This document shows positions 1 to 4,666 of a stretch of DNA of 9,269 bases, piece by piece. The DNA lies in contig JAIRTS010000076.1 of assembly GCA_031254795.1 (NCBI GenBank), forward strand, positions 1 to 9,269, written 5' to 3'. The translations under genes were made by a program, and so were the position numbers. Numbering within the stretch: the first letter of the stretch is position 1; the number at the start of each line of letters is the position of its first letter. The notes under the pieces were generated by a model. It made no database searches and had not been told where the DNA came from. It saw only the letters and a program-made list of their open reading frames with translations. Source of the stretch: Treponema sp. (GTDB lineage Bacteria > Spirochaetota > Spirochaetia > Treponematales > Breznakiellaceae).

Positions 1-354
1 ACCACGTCTTCTTCATACTCATATACGGACATTAGTTACGGCAACTGGTATTCCGGTTACCTTTCGGCGGGAGAGGCTCGCTACTACCGCATTTCTGTAT
101 CAGCGGGGTCGTATTATAATATTATATGGGATGATAGCGATAGTGGTTATTCATATGGTAGTGGTTATTCAACCTGCGATATTAAAGTATCCGCTAGTTA
201 TCAAAGTAGTGAAACGTCAATATTTTATCAAGTAGATAATTCCAGTACTAATAGCGAATCTTTCTATGCATCTTCATCAGGGTACGTTATCCTGAAAGTC
301 GAAGGGTACAACTCCTCAGTCTCCGGATACTATCGTATAGGATATACTTATTAA
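1..354 (+). CDS. 3' end of an unidentified Tyr/Ser-rich secreted-type protein (partial)
   Basis: An open frame runs from the first base to a TAA at 352-354, giving the last 117 residues; the start lies outside the window. The peptide is rich in Ser, Tyr and Gly, with a YSGYLSAGEARYYRISVSAG stretch near residues 18-37 and a C-terminal GYVILKVEGYNSSVSGYYRIGYTY strand pattern. This alternation of beta-strands, with a 'yyrisvsaG' strand followed by a 'gyvilkVeg' strand, resembles pre-peptidase C-terminal (PPC-like) beta-sandwich domains of secreted and surface proteins. That is a resemblance by eye, not a confirmed hit. No catalytic residues are visible. By inspection the segment is clearly AT-richer than the rest of the window and uses many TAT, AGT and ATA codons, so it may have a different history from its neighbours. 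The next gene starts 77 bases downstream on the same strand and also encodes an exported protein. Coding status is fairly sure; function is unknown. Confidence 0.7.
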   Translation, partial: TTSSSYSYTDISYGNWYSGYLSAGEARYYRISVSAGSYYNIIWDDSDSGYSYGSGYSTCDIKVSASYQSSETSIFYQVDNSSTNSESFYASSSGYVILKVEGYNSSVSGYYRIGYTY

Positions 355-361
355 AAATCTT

Positions 362-381
362 CCTCGCCCTTTTGGGCGGGG
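362..381 (+). terminator. Short GC-rich hairpin after the first gene
   Basis: CCTCGCCC (362-369) can pair with GGGCGGGG (374-381) around a TTTT loop; the stem is 8 bp including one G-T wobble. It starts 8 bases after the TAA stop, where a terminator is expected, but no T-run follows. It could instead be a 3'-end stabilising hairpin. A competing palindrome GGGCGCCC overlaps at 379-386. Confidence 0.4.
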
Positions 382-431
382 CGCCCGCGCGCCTGTCGTG
401 GACATGGAAGTTTTAAGGGAGATTACAAGAA

Positions 432-1415
432 ATGAAAAGAAATGGAAACGCGAAAAGACTGAGAGCGGCGCTTGCGGCGGCGTTTTTCGCGGCGCTCATG
501 GCGTTGTTGTTCACGGGTTGCAAGGATTTGTTTCACCCGGATGATGACGACGATGACACGGTACTGCCTTCTGATTATACACTCGCCCAGTACTTGACAT
601 GGCTTAAAACCAACGCGGTGGAAGGCGGGAACTATAGCATCACGGTAAAGAACAACGAGACCATCGGTCCCCAGACGCTTTCCTACAGCGGGAAGAACGT
701 CAATATCACCCTTGACGGCGGGACCGCGGAACGAATTGTTAGTTTGAGTTCAACCGGTTCTCTCTTTACCGTGGACAGCGGCGTAACGCTCACGCTGGAC
801 AACAACATCACCTTGCGGGGACGGAGCAACAACACGGCTTCGCTGGTACAAGTGAACAACTGGGGGACGCTGGAGATGAATACCGGCTCCAAGGTAACCG
901 GGAATACCTACTCCTACTCCTACTCCTCCTCCAATTCCTCCGGCGGCGGGGTGAGCGTGGCGGGCGGGACATTCACCATGAGCGGCGGGACCATCAGCGG
1001 CAATTCCGCATCTAACGTCGGCGGGGTGTATGTCGGCAGTGACGGGACATTCACCATGAGAGGCGGGACCATCAGCGGCAATTCCGCCAACTACAACGCC
1101 TACGCCTCCGGCAATGGCGGCGGGGTGGGCGTAACAGGGACGTTTAGGATGAGTGGCGGGACCATCAGCAGCAATTTCGCTTCCAACTGGGGCGGCGGGG
1201 TGCTGGTGTTCGCCGATGGGACATTTATCAAACAGTCGGACGGCGTCATCTATGGGTCAGACGCAAGCGCTTCGTTGAAAAACACCGCGACTGATATCAG
1301 TGGTTATTACGGGCACGCGGTCTTTGCTTCTACCGGCAAGCTCCGCAACTCCACGGCCGGACAGGGCGTTACCCTGGACAGCAGGGTAAGCGGCTCCGCA
1401 GGCGGCTGGGAGTGA
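432..1415 (+). CDS. Lipoprotein with right-handed beta-helix-type GTFTMSGGTISGN repeats
   Basis: This encodes a 327-residue exported protein. The N-terminus is a lipoprotein signal: basic MKRNGNAKRLR, a hydrophobic stretch (about 12-27), then a lipobox LFTGC with the lipidated Cys at residue 30. An acidic run of six Asp (37-42) follows, probably a linker. From about 170 the protein has four repeats of the type GTFTMSGGTISGNSA, starting near 179, 205, 236 and 263, separated by 26, 31 and 27 residues; the last is degenerate. Such Gly/Thr/Ser-rich repeats form right-handed parallel beta-helices and are common in large lipoproteins of Treponema and related spirochetes. No catalytic residues are evident, so a surface or periplasmic structural, adhesive or binding role is an inference. 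Residues 159-169 (TYSYSYSSSNS) come from a TCC/TAC codon run. The ATG at 432 has AAGGGAG at 415-421, 10 bases upstream. No clear promoter is visible, so it may be read through from the preceding gene. Confidence 0.88.
   Translation: MKRNGNAKRLRAALAAAFFAALMALLFTGCKDLFHPDDDDDDTVLPSDYTLAQYLTWLKTNAVEGGNYSITVKNNETIGPQTLSYSGKNVNITLDGGTAERIVSLSSTGSLFTVDSGVTLTLDNNITLRGRSNNTASLVQVNNWGTLEMNTGSKVTGNTYSYSYSSSNSSGGGVSVAGGTFTMSGGTISGNSASNVGGVYVGSDGTFTMRGGTISGNSANYNAYASGNGGGVGVTGTFRMSGGTISSNFASNWGGGVLVFADGTFIKQSDGVIYGSDASASLKNTATDISGYYGHAVFASTGKLRNSTAGQGVTLDSRVSGSAGGWE
909..935 (+). repeat. CTCCTA/CTC microsatellite inside the lipoprotein gene
   Basis: A short pyrimidine-rich tract made of repeated TAC-TCC and TCC codons gives the SYSYSYSSS segment, just before the beta-helix repeats. 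The repeat units are 6 and 3 bp, so slippage would change protein length without breaking the frame. Edges are approximate. Confidence 0.5.
966..1246 (+). repeat. In-frame internal repeats of the lipoprotein gene
   Basis: A GGGACATTCACCATGAG-type unit begins at 966 and 1044 (78 bases apart), is diverged at 1137 (GGGACGTTTAGGATGAG) and is degenerate at 1218 (GGGACATTTATC). The first two copies are nearly identical over about 40 bases, which suggests recent duplication or gene conversion inside the gene. Each unit encodes one predicted coil of the beta-helix. Confidence 0.75.
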
Positions 1416-1445
1416 GAGCGCGATAGTTAGTCCGCATGGGAGCCG

Positions 1446-1474
1446 GGTGCCAGACACCGAAAGTGTCTGGCACC
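1446..1474. repeat. Perfect 12-bp-arm hairpin of the TGTCTGGCACC family
   Basis: GGTGCCAGACAC (1446-1457) and GTGTCTGGCACC (1463-1474) are perfect inverted repeats around a CGAAA loop. It lies 30 bases after the lipoprotein stop and could act as a terminator or mRNA 3'-end stabiliser, though no T-run follows. Its arms use the same core as the tandem array that begins at 1554, and a near-copy with the same CGAAA loop is at 2651-2679. This is typical of REP-like intergenic palindromes. Confidence 0.8.
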
Positions 1475-1553
1475 GCAGGCATAGCCTGGCGGACGGCTTC
1501 ACGCGGGGTGTTGTCTGGAGGGTGCGCCGCTGACCCCGTCAGGGCAGGGCGCG

Positions 1554-1817
1554 AGTGTCTGGCACCCGAAAGCGTTTAACACCGAGAGAGTGTCTGACAC
1601 CCGAAAGCGTTTGACACCAAGAGAGTGTCTGGCACCGAGAGAATGTCTGACACCAAGAGTGTCTGACACCGAGAGAGTGTCTGGCGCCACGAGAGTGTCT
1701 GACACTCGAAAGTGTCTGGCGCCACGAAAGCGTTTAACACCGAGAAAGTGTCTGGCGCCACGAAAGCGTCTGACACCCGAAAGCGTCTGACACCGAGAGA
1801 GTGTCTGGCGCCAAGAG
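1554..1817. repeat. Tandem array of fifteen 16-18 bp units, core AGYGTYTRRCRCC
   Basis: Fifteen head-to-tail units start at 1554, 1571, 1589, 1606, 1624, 1642, 1658, 1676, 1694, 1711, 1729, 1747, 1765, 1782 and 1800. Each has a core such as AGTGTCTGACACC, AGTGTCTGGCGCCA, AGCGTCTGACACC or AGCGTTTAACACC, followed by CGAA, GAGAG, AAGAG or ACGAG. The core is nearly self-complementary (GTGTC-T-GACAC; TGGCGCCA), so single units or neighbouring units could pair in RNA or as cruciforms. There are no unique spacers, so this is not a CRISPR array. Unit length wavers among 16, 17 and 18, so long open frames through it are accidental. Degenerate outlying units may occur at 1509-1517 (TGTTGTCTG) and about 1874-1887 (AGTCGTTTAACAGG). 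Confidence 0.92.
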
Positions 1818-1831
1818 CAAGCGCGGCCGTC

Positions 1832-1866
1832 AAGCCGGGGGCGGACAAGTCCGCCGACCCCCGCTT
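1832..1866. repeat. Long GC-rich hairpin after the tandem array
   Basis: AAGC (1832-1835), GGGGG (1837-1841) and CGGAC (1842-1846) can pair with GTCCG (1849-1853), CCCCC (1858-1862) and GCTT (1863-1866), leaving small bulges at 1836 and 1854-1857. An alternative inner pairing is GGCGGAC with GTCCGCC (1840-1846 / 1849-1855). It sits between the array and the HU-like gene and may be a terminator or transcript boundary, although only TTGTTAAG follows rather than a T-run. Confidence 0.55.
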
Positions 1867-1883
1867 GTTAAGAAGTCGTTTAA

Positions 1884-1909
1884 CAGGCTATGCCTGCGGG
1901 CATAGCCTG
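1884..1909 (+). promoter_or_regulatory. Hairpin directly upstream of the HU-like gene's Shine-Dalgarno
   Basis: CAGGCTATGCC (1884-1894) and GGCATAGCCTG (1899-1909) form a perfect 11-bp inverted repeat with a TGCG loop. Its 3' arm ends one base before the ribosome binding site AAGGAG (1911-1916), which is 7 bases from the ATG at 1924. In mRNA it would hold the SD just outside a stable stem, which could protect or tune translation. A related AGGCATAGCCT motif occurs at 1477-1487. An overlapping pair TGTTAA (1866-1871) / TTAACA (1880-1885) could compete with it. Any regulatory role is inferred. Confidence 0.55.
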
Positions 1910-1923
1910 AAAGGAGAGAAGAG

Positions 1924-2640
1924 ATGATTGATTATTATGTGGTGCAAAACACAGCGCCAGCGGATTCTACGGAGTGTCACGCCGTAGTCACCCACACCGA
2001 AGGCGTCAATGATGAGAGTTTCATCACAATGCTCAGCGAGGTCTTGAACGTCAACAAAGGCGAGGCCAAGCTCGTGCTCAGCGGCGTCGGGACAGCGGCC
2101 AGAAACCTCCTGTCCCAGGGCTGGGCTTTCAAGATAGAGGGAATAGGCGGCTTTAGCCTGCGGATAGGCGGCTCTTTCGAGGGTCCCTCCGCGCCGTTCG
2201 ACCACGGGAGACACAAGGTCTCCGCGCGCTTCCTTCCCGACAAGAGCCTGACCGCGGCGGCGCGAACCGCCCCACTGAACCGCCTGCGCGGCGTGGAGAA
2301 CGGTCCGGTCATTGACGGCGTTGAGGACAAAGCGGGCGGGGCGCCAAACAGCGCGCTCACGCCGGGACACGGCGCGCGGCTTGCGGGCAAGAGCCTCAAG
2401 ATAGCGGGCGAGGGCGCTGGCATATTTATCATTGACGACTCCGGGGACGCTGTGACGGTCGACCCCAAGGACATTCTTGAGAACGGCAGGACCAAGGTTC
2501 TTTTCATCTGCCCGTCCCTTGAGCCGGGAGAATACCATCTAAAGGTAAGCACACATTTCACCAGCTCCGGAGAGACCGCGCATCTGCGCTCCTATACCTT
2601 TGACGCGCCCCTCGCCGTCTCCGCCCCGCCCAAGCCGTAA
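1924..2640 (+). CDS. HU-like DNA-binding protein fused to a DUF4469 domain
   Basis: A 238-residue cytoplasmic protein without signal peptide or membrane segment. Residues about 1-125 resemble the HU/IHF-like (HU-HIG type) fold: a helical part with NDESFITMLSEVLNVNKGEAKLVLSG (29-54), then the beta region GWAFKIEGIGGFSLRIGGSF (66-85) and RHKVSARFLPDKSL (96-109). The GRNP-type arm tip of classical HU is not seen, so DNA binding may be altered. After a loose linker, about 150-235 matches DUF4469: GAGIFIIDDSGDAVTVDP (164-181), NGRTKVLFICPSLEPGEYHLKVSTHF (187-212). This architecture is known from Bacteroidetes and Treponema; its function is not established, and a nucleoid or DNA-structuring role is inferred from the fold. 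ATG 1924 is preceded by AAGGAG at 1911-1916. A possible weak promoter is TTGTTA (1865-1870) with TATGCC (1889-1894). The gene is isolated, with tandem repeat arrays on both sides. Confidence 0.85.
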   Translation: MIDYYVVQNTAPADSTECHAVVTHTEGVNDESFITMLSEVLNVNKGEAKLVLSGVGTAARNLLSQGWAFKIEGIGGFSLRIGGSFEGPSAPFDHGRHKVSARFLPDKSLTAAARTAPLNRLRGVENGPVIDGVEDKAGGAPNSALTPGHGARLAGKSLKIAGEGAGIFIIDDSGDAVTVDPKDILENGRTKVLFICPSLEPGEYHLKVSTHFTSSGETAHLRSYTFDAPLAVSAPPKP

Positions 2641-2650
2641 AGCCTCGCGC

Positions 2651-2679
2651 GGCGCCAGACGCCGAAAGTGTCTGACGCC
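2651..2679. repeat. Second copy of the CGAAA-loop hairpin
   Basis: GGCGCCAGACGC (2651-2662) pairs with GTGTCTGACGCC (2668-2679) around a CGAAA loop, with one mismatch and one G-T wobble. Loop and core match the hairpin at 1446-1474. It lies 10 bases after the HU-like gene stop, so it may mark that transcript's 3' end; no T-run follows. Confidence 0.7.
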
Positions 2680-2722
2680 CGCGCTTCCATACCAGATGTT
2701 GTCTGAAAAGCGTCCCCGTCAG

Positions 2723-2740
2723 GCGGGTGGCGCCACCCGC
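2723..2740. repeat. Perfect 18-bp palindrome
   Basis: GCGGGTGGCGCCACCCGC is its own reverse complement over all 18 positions. It contains TGGCGCCA, also seen in units of the array at 1554-1817. It could be a dyad protein-binding site or part of a REP-like element. It ends 9 bases before the 23-bp array. Confidence 0.75.
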
Positions 2741-2749
2741 GCTTCCCTT

Positions 2750-3025
2750 TGCTAGAATTGACCCCCGCTCTGGGGCAGGAGCGCCTCCCGATCTAGGGCA
2801 GGATAGCCTCCAGCTTTAGGGCAGGAGCGCCTCCAGCTCTAGGGCAGGATAGCCTCCAGCTTTAGGGCAGGATAGCCTCCAGCTTTAGGGCAGGATAGCC
2901 TCCAGCTTTAGGGCAGGAGCGCCTCCCGCTCTATGCTAGGAGCGGTACCCACTCTGTGCTAGGATTGCCACCCGCTCTGTGCTAGGATTGCCCTCCGCTC
3001 TATGCTAGGAGCGCCTCCCGCTCCA
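2750..3025. repeat. Tandem array of twelve exact 23-bp units
   Basis: Twelve units of exactly 23 bp start at 2750, 2773, 2796, 2819, 2842, 2865, 2888, 2911, 2934, 2957, 2980 and 3003. Two subtypes are visible. Units 2-8 begin GGGCAGGA; units 1 and 9-12 begin TGCTAG. Both continue as KNGCCTCC-type sequence and end in a CTCTA, CTTTA or CTCTG tail. Units 3, 5, 6 and 7 are identical, so the GGGCAGGA form has expanded in the middle of an older TGCTAGGA array. There are no spacers, so it is not a CRISPR array. Because 23 is not a multiple of 3 and stop codons recur, it cannot encode a simple repeat protein. Each unit has a small GGA...TCC dyad. The array is unrelated in sequence to the one at 1554-1817. 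Confidence 0.93.
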
Positions 3026-3260
3026 GCGCGACAAACCATAATGGCGTGTCTTATGGAGAAATCCTGTTTTGTCATGAGGAGCCGAACGCTTTGTAACGCT
3101 CACAGGGCATTGCCAATGCGACGGCTCTGTTCATTAAGATTTTGCCGGCGCAATGCCCCGCGACTCTGTCGCGAATGGACGACTGCGCCCGGCCTCCGCG
3201 CCGCGCGGGCTGTCCGGCGACCGGCGAGAGGCGGCATGGCCGGCGGGGACGCGCGTCTGG
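3026..3260. other. Non-coding stretch with several short dyads
   Basis: No convincing gene is seen here. An open frame from 3002 begins inside the repeat array, has a composition rich in Arg, Ala and Pro, and shows no domain. Visible structure: GCATTGCCAATGC (3107-3119), a 9-bp inverted repeat GGGCATTGC (3105-3113) / GCAATGCCC (3150-3158), TTGCCGGCGCAA (3142-3153), and the hairpin CGCGAC-TCT-GTCGCG (3159-3173). The clustering of dyads suggests an intergenic repeat element or a structured RNA, but no known RNA family was recognised. Confidence 0.4.
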
Positions 3261-3289
3261 TTGAAACATATAAAGAAGTTTGATATACT
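3261..3289 (+). promoter_or_regulatory. Sigma70-type promoter of the radical SAM/ECF operon
   Basis: TTGAAA (-35, 3261-3266) and TATACT (-10, 3284-3289) are 17 bases apart, and TGA directly before the -10 gives an extended -10 TGN. This is the best promoter upstream of the 3434-6143 operon. Transcription would start near 3296, only a few bases before the large inverted repeat at 3302-3398, leaving a leader of about 135 bases. Confidence 0.75.
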
Positions 3290-3301
3290 ATGTAAAAGAT
3301 G

Positions 3302-3398
3302 TGAGGCCGCTCCAAAACGCGGGCTGTGTTTGCGAACGTTCGTTCGGCGAACCTACGTTCGGCGAACGAACGTTCGGGTTGGTTTTGGAGCGGCCTCA
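3302..3398. repeat. 97-bp nested inverted repeat (MITE-like or leader hairpin)
   Basis: The ends are perfect 17-bp inverted repeats: TGAGGCCGCTCCAAAAC (3302-3318) and GTTTTGGAGCGGCCTCA (3382-3398). Nested inside, 3333-3352 and 3357-3376 are complementary at 19 of 20 positions around a CTAC loop; the inner part consists of repeated GTTCGGCGAAC and CGAACGTTCG palindromes. In RNA this would be a very stable long hairpin that includes a possible SD (GGAG 3387-3390) and in-frame ATGs at 3326 and 3398. Terminal inverted repeats, small size and lack of coding capacity resemble a miniature transposable element; a TG dinucleotide flanks both ends (3300-3301, 3399-3400), too short to prove a target duplication. 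Confidence 0.85.
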
Positions 3399-3433
3399 TG
3401 TATGTTATAACTTTTCAGGAAGGGGCGCTTTTT

Positions 3434-4666
3434 ATGCACAAGCCGATGTTCGCTATTACTCGTCATCCACCCATGAAAGAAAACATAGCGGTTGTTCCCG
3501 TCATTTTTAAAAAGTTCAAGGGTCTCTCGGCGAAAATGTTTTACGGGTTTACAAAGATGGGGAAAACAAGGTTTTTCCCAAAGCATGATTATCACTATAA
3601 CCACATGAAGAATCTGGCGCTTGTCTATTTCAACCTGACGCCGCTTTGCAATCTGCGTTGCCGCATGTGCGGCCAGTGGGGCGACAAGGGCAAGATGAAA
3701 AACGGGCGCGTCGCCGAAGAGGTCAAGACGCTCGTGCCGCTCGAACGTTATAAAGAAATCATCGATGAGATAGCGCCGTGTTATCCGGTCACCTATATTT
3801 GGGGAGGGGAGCCGTTTCTCTATCCGGATCTCATGCCGCTCGCAAAATATATGGTTGACAAGGGACTCTTTGTGAGCGTGAACACCAATGGCACGTTTAT
3901 CGAAGAGCATGCGGAGCGGATAGTCCGCGACCGGTGGAGCGCCATCTTTGTGTCGCTTGACGCTTTTGAGGAAACGAATGACGCGATGCGGGGGAAAGGC
4001 TCGTACCAAAAGGTTGTACGGGGTTTTGACGCCATCAACCGCGAGAAAAAGAAACAGAATTCGTCCTATCCGATTATGAGCGTTGTATCTACGGTCACGA
4101 ACATGAATTACCTTGTCCTTGACCAACTCGCCGAGGCGAGCCGTTCTTTCGGATTGGATATACATATTTTCAATCTCGGCACCTACACCAACGACAATAT
4201 AATCGCGCGGCAGAAGGAGTATATGCGCGAAAAACTCGACACGGACATTGATTGCCTCGCCGCGTATAACACCGGTTACAATCTCGACATTGACGGCAAG
4301 AAACTGCACGCCATCTTGGAAAAGCTGCACCGCGGCGACTATGGCCACCCCATCATCACGGTGCCGACGCTGAACCCGGAGAAGACGCACACCTATTACG
4401 CGGATTTGGAGACGCCCGTGCGCAACCACTGCATAGTCCCGTGGTGCCAGACGAACATCAATTACAACGGGGACGTTCATTTCTGCGCGGATTACCCGGA
4501 CTATATTCTTGGCAACATAAAAACCCAATCGTTCGCCGAGATATACAACGGAGACAGGGCGAATCGTTTCAGAAAAGCGATTCACGAAAGCGAAGGCGGC
4601 ATGTTTCCGGGCTGCCTCCGCTGCTATCAGAACATGCTCTTCGGCAAGAAAATCAAGGGGTATTGA
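3434..4666 (+). CDS. Radical SAM protein with C-terminal SPASM domain
   Basis: A 410-residue cytoplasmic enzyme. The radical SAM cluster motif is CNLRCRMC (C72, C76, C79, spacing CX3CX2C), which binds a [4Fe-4S] cluster and S-adenosylmethionine to make a 5'-deoxyadenosyl radical. The SAM-binding GGEP motif is at 124-127, followed by barrel strands VSVNTNG (137-143) and IFVSLDA (171-177). The C-terminus carries SPASM-type auxiliary cluster cysteines C333, C338, C351, C394 and C397, including the typical NYNGDVHFC and GCLRC. SPASM enzymes modify peptides, proteins or cofactors; no precursor peptide is recognisable nearby, so the substrate is unknown. The start at 3434 is chosen because AGGAAGGGG lies at 3418-3425, 8 bases upstream. 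In-frame ATGs at 3398 and 3326 lie in or at the edge of the 97-bp inverted repeat and would only add low-complexity sequence; 3398, with GGAG at 3387-3390, is the alternative. The stop touches the next gene's start, so translation is probably coupled. Confidence 0.9.
   Translation: MHKPMFAITRHPPMKENIAVVPVIFKKFKGLSAKMFYGFTKMGKTRFFPKHDYHYNHMKNLALVYFNLTPLCNLRCRMCGQWGDKGKMKNGRVAEEVKTLVPLERYKEIIDEIAPCYPVTYIWGGEPFLYPDLMPLAKYMVDKGLFVSVNTNGTFIEEHAERIVRDRWSAIFVSLDAFEETNDAMRGKGSYQKVVRGFDAINREKKKQNSSYPIMSVVSTVTNMNYLVLDQLAEASRSFGLDIHIFNLGTYTNDNIIARQKEYMREKLDTDIDCLAAYNTGYNLDIDGKKLHAILEKLHRGDYGHPIITVPTLNPEKTHTYYADLETPVRNHCIVPWCQTNINYNGDVHFCADYPDYILGNIKTQSFAEIYNGDRANRFRKAIHESEGGMFPGCLRCYQNMLFGKKIKGY

Noticed and set aside
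1590..1790. Open frames on both strands through the 1554-1817 array
   Set aside because: They consist only of translations of the short repeat units, have no independent SD, and the unit length varies among 16, 17 and 18 bases, so no frame is maintained by selection.
1977..2561. Minus-strand open frames opposite the HU-like gene
   Set aside because: Antisense shadows without a domain; the plus-strand frame has SD, HU-like and DUF4469 features.
2750..3025. CRISPR array
   Set aside because: Units are contiguous 23-mers with no unique spacers and no cas genes are nearby.
3002..3283. 93-codon open frame overlapping the end of the 23-bp array
   Set aside because: It starts inside the last repeat, runs into the promoter at 3261-3289, has Arg/Ala-biased composition and no recognisable domain.
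3326..3433. N-terminal extension of the radical SAM protein to the ATG at 3326
   Set aside because: The added residues are a low-complexity translation of the inverted repeat (RSANLRSAN-type), there is no SD at 3326, and a strong SD precedes the ATG at 3434.
3353..4585. Long minus-strand open frame opposite the radical SAM gene (410 codons)
   Set aside because: It is the antisense shadow of a gene with complete catalytic motifs; its translation shows no domain and it has no upstream SD or promoter.
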